64,000 nt of DNA from Geobacter sp. OR-1. GTDB taxonomy: Bacteria; Desulfobacterota; Desulfuromonadia; Geobacterales; DSM-12255. Under the pieces are notes generated by a model that did no database searches, was not told the DNA's origin, and worked only from the letters and a program-made list of their open reading frames with translations. The DNA lies in NCBI RefSeq assembly GCF_000813145.1, contig NZ_BAZF01000006.1, positions 1 to 64,000 on the forward strand, in the 5' to 3' direction. A program made the position numbers and the translations under genes. Of the stretch, positions 17,384 to 28,716 are shown piece by piece. Positions within the stretch are counted from its first letter, which is position 1, and the number at the start of each line of letters is the position of its first letter.

Positions 17384-19261
17384 TCATAGCCTGCCTACTT
17401 TGCCCTTCAACTCGGCAATACTACTCTCAATTGCTTGATCAGGATACAGTTGCACAGATTTTTCCAGTTCCGTTATGGCATCGGTAAGCAGCCCTTCCCG
17501 GGCATAAAGCCTTCCGAGGCGCAAATGAGCCAGCGGGAACATCGGATCGAGTGTAATCGCCTTAGAATAGGCACTCCTGGCCTTGTCAGACTCGCCTAGA
17601 TCTTCATGCAGTTCCCCGAGAATAATATGCGGAAGAGGGTTCTTGGGGTTCAGTTGGGCGGCAGTCATCAGCTCTGTTGTTGCTTCATCGTACCGTTTCA
17701 GAGTTTTCAAGGCGTTACCCAGGAAAATATGCGCCAATACAAACCCAGGTCTGAGCCGTATCGCAGTACGGAACTCCTTGATCCCTTCCTCTATTGCTTC
17801 ATTTCCGGTAGTCCTAAATTTGAGTTTGACATCCTCCCTGGTGATCCTGTCGTCAATCTCCAGGTCACCCCGTTCGGTCAGGGCCACACCCAAATTATGG
17901 TGAACCCTGGCTTTATTCGGACTCTTATCGGCCACATCCCGCCATAGGGTTACCTTGTCCGCCCAGACACTGTTCCTGGCAATGCCGGCGCCAGTCAGAC
18001 ATATCACGACCACGATCAGGGACATGGTGGCAGTTTTGGATTCAAAAATGGATTTCCCTGTTCGGTGACCGTAGGCTGCTGTTGCCAGGGCAATGATTGC
18101 GATGAAAAAGCCTACGGACGGCAGGTATGCCCGGTGTTCAAAAATCAGATCATCGATCGGGATGACACTGGATTCTACTGCCAGGGCAATAAAAAACCAG
18201 CAAACACCGAAGGCGATGAGCTTGTAGACCTGAAATTGAGGCTGCCGACGATCCCTTGACCGGAAGCCAATATAGATCCCGGCTCCGAGGATTGTCAGAA
18301 GCAGGCAAAGGGGCAACAGCACCGAAACGCTGAAAAAGGAACGCTGAAGATGGTAGTCATAATCAAGGTTCTGAGCGATTGGCAAAACCAGCAGGCGAAG
18401 ATACTTGGTGATGACCCCGAACTGGGTCATCAGGTACTCCCATGATGAGACACCGCGAAAATTAACCAGATTGATCGAGTCGACCAGGAGGTCGCTTTCT
18501 GCCGGCTTTGCCACGGTAGCGAGAAACATGAGATTTATGGGAATGATCGCCATGGTCAAGATGAATGGCGCCAGTCGAACAACTCTCTTGCCGATGTCCC
18601 CGGAAAAGAACATGAACTCAATCAGTGCGATGACGACCGGAAGGGTGAATCCATTCTCCTTGGAATTCATCGCAAGTACGCAAGAGAAAAGCGCCAGAAG
18701 ATACCATGTGATTCGGGGAGTCGCCGCTGTCGCAAGCCTGCTGTTCAGATACATGACCAGAGATCCGAGATAAAACAGGACAACTAGTGAACTGAAGCGT
18801 TGGATGATATAGGTTACAGCCTGGGTTTGCAGGGGATGGCAGACAAATAACAAGGCACAGAATAATGGCAGGTAACGGTATTTTGTCAGGGCAACGGCAG
18901 GTTTCTCCTCTGCCTCCGTTGCCATTGAAGGAGTCTGTAACATGAGGAAGAGCAGGAGATAGACGAGCAGTGCGTTGCCGATGTGAATGATCAGGTTCGT
19001 CAGGTGGTATCCCCGCACGTCAAGTCCGTGGAGGGCGTAATTCAAGGCAAAGGTAAAATAGGAAACGGGCCGCAGGATAAAGTTGTTTTGGACGTCAGCA
19101 GGTATTCCGAGCCGGAGAACCTGGTGGGTATCGGTAAAAAAACTGAAGTTTTTGACAGCCGGGTTGTTCGCTAAATAAGGGAAATCGTCAAACATGAACG
19201 GGGCGGTGATGGTATTGAAGTAGACGAGAAAGCCGGTGATAAGAACCAGAAATACATGCAC
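17384..19261 (-). CDS. TMTC-like polytopic membrane protein with C-terminal TPR repeats (start disrupted)
   Basis: The open frame from GTG 19261 gives 625 residues. The N-terminal part (about 1-420) has about ten membrane helices and FMFDDFPYLANNPAV, LRPVSYFTFALNYALHG and YHLTNLIIHIGNALLVY, features of the TMTC/DUF1736 family and GT-C glycosyltransferases. The C-terminus (about 430-610) has TPR units such as GFVLAHIFLGNALKTLKRYDE and FPLAHLRLGRLYAREG. Such proteins may glycosylate periplasmic proteins. GTG 19261 lacks a ribosome site. An ATG at 19370 with GGAG fits better, but an A9 run right after it puts it one base out of frame. With eight A residues the frame opens and adds a polar 36-residue N-terminus. 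Confidence 0.78.
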   Translation of the reverse strand: MHVFLVLITGFLVYFNTITAPFMFDDFPYLANNPAVKNFSFFTDTHQVLRLGIPADVQNNFILRPVSYFTFALNYALHGLDVRGYHLTNLIIHIGNALLVYLLLFLMLQTPSMATEAEEKPAVALTKYRYLPLFCALLFVCHPLQTQAVTYIIQRFSSLVVLFYLGSLVMYLNSRLATAATPRITWYLLALFSCVLAMNSKENGFTLPVVIALIEFMFFSGDIGKRVVRLAPFILTMAIIPINLMFLATVAKPAESDLLVDSINLVNFRGVSSWEYLMTQFGVITKYLRLLVLPIAQNLDYDYHLQRSFFSVSVLLPLCLLLTILGAGIYIGFRSRDRRQPQFQVYKLIAFGVCWFFIALAVESSVIPIDDLIFEHRAYLPSVGFFIAIIALATAAYGHRTGKSIFESKTATMSLIVVVICLTGAGIARNSVWADKVTLWRDVADKSPNKARVHHNLGVALTERGDLEIDDRITREDVKLKFRTTGNEAIEEGIKEFRTAIRLRPGFVLAHIFLGNALKTLKRYDEATTELMTAAQLNPKNPLPHIILGELHEDLGESDKARSAYSKAITLDPMFPLAHLRLGRLYAREGLLTDAITELEKSVQLYPDQAIESSIAELKGKVGRL

Positions 19262-19359
19262 TAAAGGTTCGTGCCACAGGTTAATATCATCGGATTCCGT
19301 TTCGGATACAGGGCTTATTTTTGCCGGCCGATCCTGGGATTTCTTGGCAGATCCGGAGT

Positions 19360-19385
19360 TTTTTTTTCATCGGTGCTCCGTTGCA
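19360..19385 (-). other. Out-of-frame ATG with ribosome site followed by A9 homopolymer
   Basis: On the minus strand GGAGCACCG precedes an ATG at 19370, followed by nine A residues. The frame from this ATG ends after 27 codons, while the long TMTC-like frame has an in-frame TGA formed by the ATG and the A-run. Removing one A would join them exactly. The region from 19262 to 19605 holds nothing else except the terminator at 19520-19557. Confidence 0.7.
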
Positions 19386-19519
19386 AAATGACATTACATT
19401 ATATTTTATAATGGATCGAAGCTGTGCTGGCACAAACTTTACGGTTCAAGTCAGTAAACATCAGTGATTCCCCGGGGACCAGGGGCCATTACTACGGAAA
19501 GTCAGAAGGCATTTAATAG

Positions 19520-19557
19520 ATAAACCCCCGTACAGGCAAGCCCGAACGGGGGTTTAT
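19520..19557 (-). terminator. Rho-independent-type hairpin downstream of acnB
   Basis: A perfect 12-base stem (ATAAACCCCCGT with ACGGGGGTTTAT) closes a 14-base loop, 49 bases past the acnB stop. T-rich sequence on both sides means it might also work in the plus direction. Confidence 0.7.
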
Positions 19558-19605
19558 CGTTTTATGCCGTCAGCCTTTCAGCCTTAAGCCTTTCATAACA
19601 AAGGC

Positions 19606-22149
19606 TTACTTATAATCCGGCATCTCATCGAACTGCAGGTACTTGTAAATAGCTTCCTTCTTCGGCTCAACCTTCTCCTTGTAGACTGCCATAAATTCGG
19701 CAACCGTCGGGAGCTTGCCCATGGTGGCGGTAACCGCGCCCAGTTCGGCGGAACCGAGGAACACCTTGGCACCATCGCCAATCCGGTCGTCGAAGTTACG
19801 GGTCGAGGTGGAGAACATGTTCACGCCGTCGGGCACGCGGGCCTGGTTGCCCATGCAGAGCGAGCAGCCAGCGATTTCGATCCGGGCGCCAAAGGCGCTA
19901 TAGACTGAGAAGTAGGCTTCGTCCTTGAGCTTGGCTTGATCCATGCGGGTCGGCGGGCAAATCCAGGTGCGAACGTTCGGGTTAAACTTCAGGCCGCGCC
20001 AGATCTCGGCGGCAGCACGGAAGTGACCGATGTTGGTCATGCAGGAACCGAGGAAGATGTCCTGGATCGGGGTGCCGGCTACCTCGGAGAGGAGCTTGAC
20101 GTCATCCGGATCGTTCGGGCAGGCCAGAATCGGTTCGGTGATTTCGGCTAGATCGATCTCTATCACGTCGGCATAGGCACCGGTTGCCTGGGCGTTCTTG
20201 TCGGCTTCGAGCAGTTCGGGCTTGGCGAGCCAGGCGTTAACCGCATCGATCCGGTTCTGCAGGGTCTTGGCATCCTGGTAACCGTCCTTGATCATCTGCT
20301 TCATCAGGGCCACATTGGAACGGAGATACGTCGCCACGCTCTCCTTGGAGAGCTGGATGCAGCCGGCAGCAGCCGAACGTTCGGCAGCGGCGTCGGTCAG
20401 CTCGAACGCCTGCTCAACGGTCAGGTCAGGCAGACCTTCCATCTCGAGGATGCGGCCGTTGAAAATATTGATCTTGTTCTTCTTGGGCACGGTCAGTTTC
20501 CCCTGTTTGATGGCCCAGAACGGAATGGCGTTAACCGCGTCGCGCAGGGTGATGCCCGGGTTCAGCTTACCTTTGAAACGGACCAGGACAGATTCCGGCA
20601 TGTCGAGCGGCATGAACCCCATGGCGCCGGCAAAGGCCACCAGACCGGAACCGGCCGGAAAGGAGATCCCGATCGGAAAGCGGGTGTGGGAATCGCCGCC
20701 GGTACCGACGGTATCGGGGAGAAGCAGGCGGTTCAACCAGGAGTGAATGACGCCGTCACCCGGCTTCAGCGGTACGCCGCAGCGGTCGGTGATAAACTTG
20801 GGGAGGTTCTTGTGCATCTTCACGTCGGCCGGCTTAGGATAGGCGGCGGTGTGGCAGAACGACTGCATGAACATCGGCGACAGGAACTTGAGACAGGCCA
20901 GTTCCTTGAGCTCATCGGCGGTCATCGGACCGGTGGTGTCCTGGCTGCCGACCGTGGTCATCTTCGGCTCACAGGCAGTACCGGGGAGAATACCGGCAAC
21001 GCCGCAGGCCTTGCCGACCATCTTTTGGGCCAGTGAGTAGCCCTGATCAGCCTTGGGAGCGGGATTGACCGGCAGGGTGAAGACATCAGTTGCACCGAGT
21101 CCCAGGGCCTTGCGGGCCTTCTCGGTTACGGCGCGGCCAATGATCAACGGGATCCGGCCACCGGCGCGGAACTCGTCGGCCAGCGTGTTTGGGGCGATCT
21201 TGAAGGTGGAGATGACCTCCCCTTTCTCGTTGGTGATCTCACCCTTTTTGGTGTTGATGGTGATGACATCGCCGTCGTTCATCTTTGTGACGTCGGCCTT
21301 GAGCGGCAGAGCGCCGGAATCCTGGGCGGTGTTGAAGAAGATCGGGGCAATGACGCCGCCGATGATGACACCGGCAGTCTTCTTGTTGGGAACACAGGGG
21401 ATCTCCTGGCCCATGTGCCAGAGAACGCTGTTACAGGCAGATTTACGGGAGGAGCCTGTGCCGACGACGTCACCGACAAATGCCACCTGATTGCCGGCAG
21501 CGCGCCACTCGGCAATAGTCTTCAGACGGTTCGGGAAGCGGGTCTTGCCCATGGCCAGCGCGTGCAGCGGGATGTCGGGGCGGCTCCAGGCATCGCCGGC
21601 CGGGGAGAAGTCGTCGGTGTTGATCTCGCCTTCGACCTTGAAAACTTTGACCTTGATGGTCTCGGGAAGACTGGGGCGATTGGTGAACCACTCGGCATTG
21701 GCCCAGGATTCCATGACCTTCTTGGCGGCGGCATTGGACTTGGAGAGTTCCAGGACCTTATCGAAGCCGTCATAGACCAGGGTCATGCCGCAAAGGGCCT
21801 TGGCGGCACCTTCGGCCAGCTCGGCGTCCTTAAGGGCATCAACCAGCGGGGTAACATTGTAACCGCCCAGCATGGTGCCGAGAATCTGTACGGCATCCTT
21901 GCGGCTTACCAGCGGCGACTTCTTGGTCCCCTTGATAATTTCGGCGAGAAAACCGGCCTTTACTTCGGCAGCAGGGTCAACGCCGGGAGATACGCGCTCC
22001 TTCAAAAGATTGAGCAGAAACTCTTCTTTTCCGGCAGGGGGTGCTTCCAGCAGCTTGCAGAGACCTGTGGTCTGCTCCGGGTTGAGCGGCAATGCCGGGA
22101 TTCCCTGGGCCTTGCGCTCGGCTTCGTGGGCGAGATATGCTTCGATCAT
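19606..22149 (-). CDS. acnB: Aconitate hydratase B
   Basis: The 847 residues match the AcnB class rather than AcnA. The N-terminal HEAT-like domain starts [20 protein letters not shown]. The swivel domain precedes the catalytic core, an order specific to AcnB. The 4Fe-4S ligands are Cys703 ([12 protein letters not shown]) and Cys762/Cys765 (GCSLCMGNQ). It converts citrate to isocitrate in the TCA cycle, the main route of acetate oxidation in this kind of organism. It has its own promoter (22237-22265) whose -10 overlaps a palindrome shared with icd. Confidence 0.97.
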   Translation of the reverse strand: MIEAYLAHEAERKAQGIPALPLNPEQTTGLCKLLEAPPAGKEEFLLNLLKERVSPGVDPAAEVKAGFLAEIIKGTKKSPLVSRKDAVQILGTMLGGYNVTPLVDALKDAELAEGAAKALCGMTLVYDGFDKVLELSKSNAAAKKVMESWANAEWFTNRPSLPETIKVKVFKVEGEINTDDFSPAGDAWSRPDIPLHALAMGKTRFPNRLKTIAEWRAAGNQVAFVGDVVGTGSSRKSACNSVLWHMGQEIPCVPNKKTAGVIIGGVIAPIFFNTAQDSGALPLKADVTKMNDGDVITINTKKGEITNEKGEVISTFKIAPNTLADEFRAGGRIPLIIGRAVTEKARKALGLGATDVFTLPVNPAPKADQGYSLAQKMVGKACGVAGILPGTACEPKMTTVGSQDTTGPMTADELKELACLKFLSPMFMQSFCHTAAYPKPADVKMHKNLPKFITDRCGVPLKPGDGVIHSWLNRLLLPDTVGTGGDSHTRFPIGISFPAGSGLVAFAGAMGFMPLDMPESVLVRFKGKLNPGITLRDAVNAIPFWAIKQGKLTVPKKNKINIFNGRILEMEGLPDLTVEQAFELTDAAAERSAAAGCIQLSKESVATYLRSNVALMKQMIKDGYQDAKTLQNRIDAVNAWLAKPELLEADKNAQATGAYADVIEIDLAEITEPILACPNDPDDVKLLSEVAGTPIQDIFLGSCMTNIGHFRAAAEIWRGLKFNPNVRTWICPPTRMDQAKLKDEAYFSVYSAFGARIEIAGCSLCMGNQARVPDGVNMFSTSTRNFDDRIGDGAKVFLGSAELGAVTATMGKLPTVAEFMAVYKEKVEPKKEAIYKYLQFDEMPDYK

Positions 22150-22232
22150 GCGGTCATCCTCCTCTGATTGATTGATCCTGAACTACGTGTCTTTTCAGGT
22201 GATTTCCTAACGAATTGCAGACGGTTAAGCGG

Positions 22233-22265
22233 ATACTGTATACAATTTTCAGGGGATTTTGTCAA
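22233..22265 (-). promoter_or_regulatory. acnB promoter with overlapping operator-like palindrome
   Basis: On the minus strand TTGACA (22265-22260) is followed after 17 bases by TATACA (22242-22237), a near-consensus promoter 88 bases before the acnB start. The sequence TTGTATACAGTAT (22245-22233) covers the -10 and repeats the core of the palindrome in the icd promoter, apart from its central base. Confidence 0.7.
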
Positions 22266-22308
22266 TTCCTATCTCAGAGAATACTTAAGACCTGCACATG
22301 TAATTACG

Positions 22309-22341
22309 AAAAAAAGCGGAGTGCCGAAAACGGCACCCCGC
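22309..22341 (-). terminator. Rho-independent terminator of gdhA
   Basis: An 11-base stem with one G-T type pair (22316-22326 with 22331-22341) and an AAAA/TTTT loop is followed on the minus strand by seven T residues, 34 bases past the gdhA stop. Confidence 0.85.
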
Positions 22342-22374
22342 ATAACTCAACGAATATATTCTGTTCCTACAGGA

Positions 22375-24025
<1,651 letters not shown>

Positions 24026-25426
24026 ATGAAAAAACCACCAGTAAAGAATCGACACCAGGAAAACGATAAACTCAGGCCCGGATCTGTGCTTGATCTGGCA
24101 ATTTCCGCCATAGACGAAGAAGGGTATGGCGTGGCCACTTGGGGGGCCAGGAAGCTGAGAGTATCCGGGGCATTCCCCGGAGAAGCCGCACGGGTACTAA
24201 TAACGCACATCGGAAAACAGACCCTTACCGGTCGTTGCCTGGAACTGCTGAAGCCCTCCCCCCTGCTCCGGACGACTCAACCGTCCGGCCTGTGCAAGGT
24301 TTGCGACAACTGCCAGCTGGCACTGCTCGAATACGCATCACAACTGGAAATCAAACGGGATATGGTGTCCAGGTGTCTTTCCGCGTACAGAAGCCTCGCA
24401 GACATTCCGGTTAGCAGCGTCATACCGTCGCCGAATCCGCTTCACTACAGGACAGCGGCCAAGCTTATCATTGGCGGCACATTCCGTTCGCCAAAGATCG
24501 GGATCTACCGGAGACACAGTCATGATGTCGTCGATATTGAAGGTTGCCCGCTGCACCATCCCCTGATTAACACCATAATTGCGGCAGTTAAAGAGGGCAT
24601 TACCCGCGGCAAGATCCAGGTCTATTCTCCGACGACCGGGAGCGGACTCCTGAGGTATCTGGTCATAAGGGTCTCTGATGACGGCGAGCAGGCAATGGTG
24701 ATCTTTGTGACTGCCTTCCGAAGCTTCAACGAAATCCACCATCTTAGCCGGCATGTTCAGACGGCAGTGCCCAAAGTCACTGTCATGGTCCAGAATGAAA
24801 ACGCTTCTTCCGGGAATGCCATTCTTGGTGACAAATTTCATTTTCTTACAAAACAGCATGCTCTCATTTCCCAGATTGGTAAGGTACGGCTGGCCGTGTC
24901 ACCCCGTTCATTTTTACAGGTCAACAGCGGGTCTGCAGGAATAATTTACGATCAGGTCGCCGCCTGGGGGGAATTGACCGGCAAAGAGAGGGTGATCGAC
25001 CTTTACTGCGGTATCGGAGGGATAGCACTGTTTCTGGCTGCCGGCGCTGGAGAGATCATCGGCATTGAAGTTGTTGAGGAAGCGGTTCAGGATGCCGACA
25101 AAAATGCCAGGATGAACGGAATTGACAATTGCAGCTTTGCGTCAGGGGATGCGGGAGAGCTGTTGGCTGAAATCAGGGAAGAATGGGAAAATGCGGACCT
25201 GATCGTTTTGAATCCGCCGCGCAAGGGGTGCGATAAAAAGGTGCTTAATGAAGCGGCAAAGCTGAAACCGGTGAGAATCATCTACGTTTCCTGCTCGCCA
25301 TGGTCGCTGGCCCGGGATCTCGATATCCTTTCCCGGCTCGGTTACCGGACAATAAAGGTTCAACCGGTGGATATGTTTCCCCAGACCAGCCATATCGAGA
25401 ACGTGGCGCTGCTCACGAGAGAATGA
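24026..25426 (+). CDS. TrmA/RlmD-family 23S rRNA or tRNA (uracil-5-)-methyltransferase
   Basis: About 466 residues. A TRAM-like domain (about 17-80; LDLAISAIDEEGYGVATWG) precedes a cysteine cluster (LCKVCDNCQLALL) typical of the 4Fe-4S site in this family. The SAM site is RVIDLYCGIGGIALFLAAGAG; the catalytic region has LNPPRKGCDKK and the nucleophile Cys in YVSCSPWSLARDL. The enzyme makes 5-methyluridine in RNA; which position cannot be told. The start is uncertain: ATG 24026 has GAAGGG immediately adjacent, while a TTG at 24008 would add six residues. It is a single gene ending in a strong terminator. Confidence 0.88.
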   Translation: MKKPPVKNRHQENDKLRPGSVLDLAISAIDEEGYGVATWGARKLRVSGAFPGEAARVLITHIGKQTLTGRCLELLKPSPLLRTTQPSGLCKVCDNCQLALLEYASQLEIKRDMVSRCLSAYRSLADIPVSSVIPSPNPLHYRTAAKLIIGGTFRSPKIGIYRRHSHDVVDIEGCPLHHPLINTIIAAVKEGITRGKIQVYSPTTGSGLLRYLVIRVSDDGEQAMVIFVTAFRSFNEIHHLSRHVQTAVPKVTVMVQNENASSGNAILGDKFHFLTKQHALISQIGKVRLAVSPRSFLQVNSGSAGIIYDQVAAWGELTGKERVIDLYCGIGGIALFLAAGAGEIIGIEVVEEAVQDADKNARMNGIDNCSFASGDAGELLAEIREEWENADLIVLNPPRKGCDKKVLNEAAKLKPVRIIYVSCSPWSLARDLDILSRLGYRTIKVQPVDMFPQTSHIENVALLTRE

Positions 25427-25429
25427 CGA

Positions 25430-25459
25430 AAAATGGGATCCGGCAACGGATCCCATTTT
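25430..25459. terminator. Bidirectional terminator between converging genes
   Basis: A perfect 13-base stem (AAAATGGGATCCG and its complement) around a GCAA loop, with T-runs on both strands, serves the methyltransferase (plus) and the reductase gene (minus). Confidence 0.9.
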
Positions 25460-25489
25460 CAAAACAACCGTGTTGCCTATCAACCGATT

Positions 25490-26356
25490 TTATTTCCTGA
25501 GGACTTTAATAACCGAGGAAAAATCCTCCTCGCCCCGGCCATCCTTAACCCCCTGGGCATACAGGGAATGCGCCGACTCAGCGCCCGGCAGAGTAAGGCC
25601 GACTTTGGCGGCAGCCTCCATCACCAGTTCAAGCTGCTCATTCACATACTTGAGGGCAAGGTTCCGGGTAAAATCACCTCTGGCAATACTTCTCCCCTTT
25701 GAATGGAACAGCGGCGAGGCAACGCCGCCGGAATCGAGCACTTCAAGAATCTTGTCGGCAGCAAACCCCATCTTCTCGCCGAACACAAGCCCCTCGGCAA
25801 GCGCCTGAATCAACTCGGCCTGAACCAGGTTGACAATGAATTTCATCTTGGTTGCATCACCGACATTTCCCACATGGACTATATTCAGCCCGAAATAAGA
25901 AAAGAGCTCCCGGCATCTCCCTACCAGTGCCGAATCACCACCAGTCAGGATAGTCAGCAGGCCGTTGGCGGCATGCTCTTTTGTCCCCCAGACCGGCGCA
26001 TCAAGAAACATGATACGATGCTTTGCGGCCTCTTCCGCCATCTCAAGGGTGCTTTCGAGTGAATGCGTCCCCATATCCACCAGAATAGTTCCGGCATCGA
26101 TCCCGGCAAAGACCCCGTCAGGCCCGTAAATATCGGGGCGCAGCCGCTCTTTCTCCGGTCGGATCAGAATAACCAGATCCTTACCCTTTGCCGCTTCCTT
26201 GGGGCTGGCGGCAGCAGTAGCTCCAAGCTTGCTCAGTTCTGCAACCACAAATGGGTCTGAGTCGTATACTGAAAGCTCATAATGGCCCTTGGTGAGATTT
26301 GCAGCCATGTGGCGCCCTACAGTACCCAAACCCAAAAAACCGATATTCTTAAGCAT
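25490..26356 (-). CDS. 3-hydroxyisobutyrate dehydrogenase-family NAD(P)-dependent reductase
   Basis: The ATG at 26356 (GGAGG seven bases upstream) gives 288 residues, the family length. The Rossmann motif is IGFLGLGTVGRHMAANL; the substrate loop DAPVWGTKEHAANGLLTILTGG and the catalytic lysine in GDATKMKFIVNLV are in place. Family members reduce short semialdehydes such as glyoxylate, succinic semialdehyde or tartronate semialdehyde; Geobacter has a characterised succinic-semialdehyde/glyoxylate reductase of this type, which this may be. The substrate is not decided by sequence. It stands alone. Confidence 0.85.
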   Translation of the reverse strand: MLKNIGFLGLGTVGRHMAANLTKGHYELSVYDSDPFVVAELSKLGATAAASPKEAAKGKDLVILIRPEKERLRPDIYGPDGVFAGIDAGTILVDMGTHSLESTLEMAEEAAKHRIMFLDAPVWGTKEHAANGLLTILTGGDSALVGRCRELFSYFGLNIVHVGNVGDATKMKFIVNLVQAELIQALAEGLVFGEKMGFAADKILEVLDSGGVASPLFHSKGRSIARGDFTRNLALKYVNEQLELVMEAAAKVGLTLPGAESAHSLYAQGVKDGRGEEDFSSVIKVLRK

Positions 26357-26448
26357 GCCCGACCTCCTGAACATTCATAAATAATCAAACCATGTTTTTT
26401 TATAATACAATCTCACAAGCGCCAACACAAGGGGCAAAAACAAAAAAA

Positions 26449-27105
26449 CTACCTGAATCTGGTGACCCCGCATCTTTTACAGATATCGGCAAGCCGACAC
26501 TTTGTGCAGTATGGCGACAAAGGGCGGCAAATGTTCTGACCAAAAGCGACCAACAGATCGTTGATTTCAATCCAGTACTCTTGGGGCAGGCATTTCCGGA
26601 GTGCCATTTCCGTTTGCTCGGGCGTGCGGGTCGCAATGTAGCCCCAACGATTGCAGATACGGTGGACATGTGTATCCACGCAGATCCCCGGCTTGCCGAA
26701 ACCGAGCGTCACAACGAGATTGGCAGTCTTGCGGCCAACCCCCTTGAGTTCGAGCAGCGGTTCGATTTCGTCCGGGACCATGCCATCGTAATGTTCCACC
26801 AGCCGGTGACAGATTTCACTAATCTGGCTGGCCTTGTTCCGGTAAAATCCCACCGGGTATATGGCACGCTCTATCTCATCGCGCGAGAGCAGCATCATCT
26901 TTTCGGGCGTTGCCGCCAAGGCGAACAACCGCTCCGATGCCGGCCCGGTTGTGCTGTCCTGCGTTCTAAGCGAGAGCAAGCACGAAATCAGGACCTTGAA
27001 CGGGTTCCCTTCTCTCTGTGAAACGATCGTAACTGCCGGGGTCTGCCAGTTTATTGCTTCCTGGCGCAGAACGGCCATTGCAGCATGGATGTCAAAACCG
27101 TTCAA
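26449..27105 (-). CDS. nth: Endonuclease III
   Basis: Start TTG at 27105 is chosen because it overlaps the previous stop (TTGA), has GAGG upstream and gives 218 residues, the normal length; an upstream in-frame start (27174) would add 23 unlike residues. The helix-hairpin-helix ELKGVGRKTANLVV carries the catalytic lysine, and VDTHVHRICNRWGY the catalytic aspartate. The 4Fe-4S cluster has the exact C-x6-C-x2-C-x5-C spacing (CRPLSPYCTKCRLADIC). It excises oxidised pyrimidines and, with mutM at 15 kb, makes up base excision repair here. Confidence 0.94.
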   Translation of the reverse strand: MNGFDIHAAMAVLRQEAINWQTPAVTIVSQREGNPFKVLISCLLSLRTQDSTTGPASERLFALAATPEKMMLLSRDEIERAIYPVGFYRNKASQISEICHRLVEHYDGMVPDEIEPLLELKGVGRKTANLVVTLGFGKPGICVDTHVHRICNRWGYIATRTPEQTEMALRKCLPQEYWIEINDLLVAFGQNICRPLSPYCTKCRLADICKRCGVTRFR

Positions 27106-27332
27106 GCAAGCCCTCTGTTCCGGAAGATTCTCATCAACAACACCCCCAGAACGGAAAAACAGGCTCCGACGCATAACAATAGATACCCGATAGTACGCCC
27201 TTCACCCCAACCGAACAGATCCTTTCCCTTCATGAGAAAAATGAGGCCGAGTCCTCCGAAGGCCATGATCCCTCCGGATATATAGACCGCAAAGGCGGCA
27301 ATTGCCAGCCCTATTCCCTGCTTTTTAGCCAT
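27102..27332 (-). CDS. Small membrane protein upstream of nth
   Basis: The 76-residue product has two helices (IGLAIAAFAVYISGGIMAFG, running into GLIFLMKG, and TIGYLLLCVGACFSVLGVLL) and a basic C-terminus (MRIFRNRGLA). A ribosome site (GGAGG) precedes the ATG. It overlaps the nth start by four bases, so both are probably one transcript. No family is recognised. Confidence 0.65.
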   Translation of the reverse strand: MAKKQGIGLAIAAFAVYISGGIMAFGGLGLIFLMKGKDLFGWGEGRTIGYLLLCVGACFSVLGVLLMRIFRNRGLA

Positions 27333-27471
27333 ACCGTTACCTCCTCTTCATCTGCTCGCCGGATTCTAGCCCATCTGCAGACGCGCCGCAACCAGTTTAA
27401 CGTGACATCGGCAAACTACTGCGGCATAATTCGATCAGGAGCAATCATCCTCCGGTGCAAAGGACCACCCC

Positions 27472-28338
27472 ATGAACTTCCCTGTAGTAGATCTTCATAT
27501 CCATTCCAGTCACTCCGACGGCGTCTTTACCCCTGCGGAACTGGTGAAAATGGCTTCATCTCAAGGTGTAAAGGTTATAGCCATCGCTGATCACGATTCA
27601 ATATCCGGAATCGACGAGGCTATTGCAGCAGGTGAGCAGTACGGTGTCGAACTGATCCCGGCAGTGGAACTCTCCATAGAGGTCAAAAAGTTCCATGATG
27701 TGCATCTCCTGGCATATTACCTGGATCATAACGACAGGATTTTCAACGAACGATTGAACGGTTTCCGTGCCAGGCGCGACTCCCGTGGCGAAGAGATAAT
27801 CAACAAGATAAACGCCAAACTTTCAGTAGAAGGAAAAGCGGGGATCAGCTTTGAAGAGGTTGCCAAAGGGAGTGACGGGGCATTGGGACGACCGCACATC
27901 GGCAGAGTCTTGATCGCCAGAGGCCATGCTGCTGACATGAGTCAAGCATTTAACGACTATCTCATCCCGTGCGACGTGCCCAAAGAGTATTTCCCGGTGG
28001 AGGAAGCAATAGCCGAGATACATAGGATCGGAGGGGTTGCGGTTCTGGCGCATCCAACAACAATATCCAGAGAGCGGGGTGTTCTGAGGGATGTTATCGG
28101 TATGATGGTGGCTCTCAAGCTGGATGGAATCGAGGTCTACAACACCCTGGCCACATTGGATGATTCGGAATTCCTGCTGGCTATCGCTCGCAGGCATAAT
28201 CTTGTCATAACCGGTGGCTCAGACTTTCACGGCAACGAAGGTGAATCGGTTCTGGGTATCACGGATAAAAAGGTCCCTCTCGATTACCGCCTTGTGGAAT
28301 CGTTGAAAATACGGGCCTGTGGCAACAGCTCTAATTAA
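27472..28338 (+). CDS. PHP-domain phosphoesterase (YciV/RNase AM type)
   Basis: 288 residues. The metal-binding PHP motifs are VDLHIHSSHSDG, IAIADHDSISGI, a conserved His in GRPHIGRVL and AVLAHP, and the C-terminal GGSDFHG. This order matches the YciV/TrpH group, known as 3',5'-nucleotide phosphatase and 5' RNA exonuclease. The insert between about 110 and 150 is normal for the group. It reads divergently from the nth pair. Confidence 0.85.
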   Translation: MNFPVVDLHIHSSHSDGVFTPAELVKMASSQGVKVIAIADHDSISGIDEAIAAGEQYGVELIPAVELSIEVKKFHDVHLLAYYLDHNDRIFNERLNGFRARRDSRGEEIINKINAKLSVEGKAGISFEEVAKGSDGALGRPHIGRVLIARGHAADMSQAFNDYLIPCDVPKEYFPVEEAIAEIHRIGGVAVLAHPTTISRERGVLRDVIGMMVALKLDGIEVYNTLATLDDSEFLLAIARRHNLVITGGSDFHGNEGESVLGITDKKVPLDYRLVESLKIRACGNSSN

Positions 28339-28401
28339 CATCATCAAATTTAAAATAAAAAATCAACATTATTAAGGTTTTTTCTAAAGTTTTCCCTCAG
28401 A

Positions 28402-28429
28402 TTGACGAAAGCAAATAATATGCTATAGA
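28402..28429 (+). promoter_or_regulatory. Putative sigma-70-type promoter
   Basis: TTGACG (28402-28407) and TATAGA (28424-28429) with 16-base spacing, 27 bases before the start of the small conserved gene. Confidence 0.55.
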
Positions 28430-28455
28430 CTGCAATCACCTCACCGGAGGGCGGG

Positions 28456-28716
28456 ATGCTTGTTCTGGTACGTTACAATGACGACAATTACGACATCGTT
28501 GAAGACTACTGCCTAGAGTACCTGATCGTTACAGGTAAGGTTATAGAATTTTCCCGTTCGGATGAATGGGTTAGCGTCGGCAATGACCCTACCCGGGAAA
28601 AACCGGCTGATAAAGAATCTCCTGTCCCCCAAGAAATCAGATACGCAGGACCGGATCGCAGGAAAAAAACGCATCGGAACCTGCTGCATAACCCGCAAAC
28701 GCCAGCAACTACTTGA
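28456..28716 (+). CDS. Small conserved hypothetical protein
   Basis: The 86-residue product begins MLVLVRYNDDNYDIVEDYCL and has VIEFSRSDEWVSVG, then a disordered tail with YAGPDRRKKT. A GxPxRR-type tail and this start are familiar from short unnamed Geobacter proteins. GGAGG lies eight bases before the ATG and a good promoter precedes it. Its last eight bases overlap the 3' end of the GspE gene on the other strand. Function unknown. Confidence 0.6.
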   Translation: MLVLVRYNDDNYDIVEDYCLEYLIVTGKVIEFSRSDEWVSVGNDPTREKPADKESPVPQEIRYAGPDRRKKTHRNLLHNPQTPATT

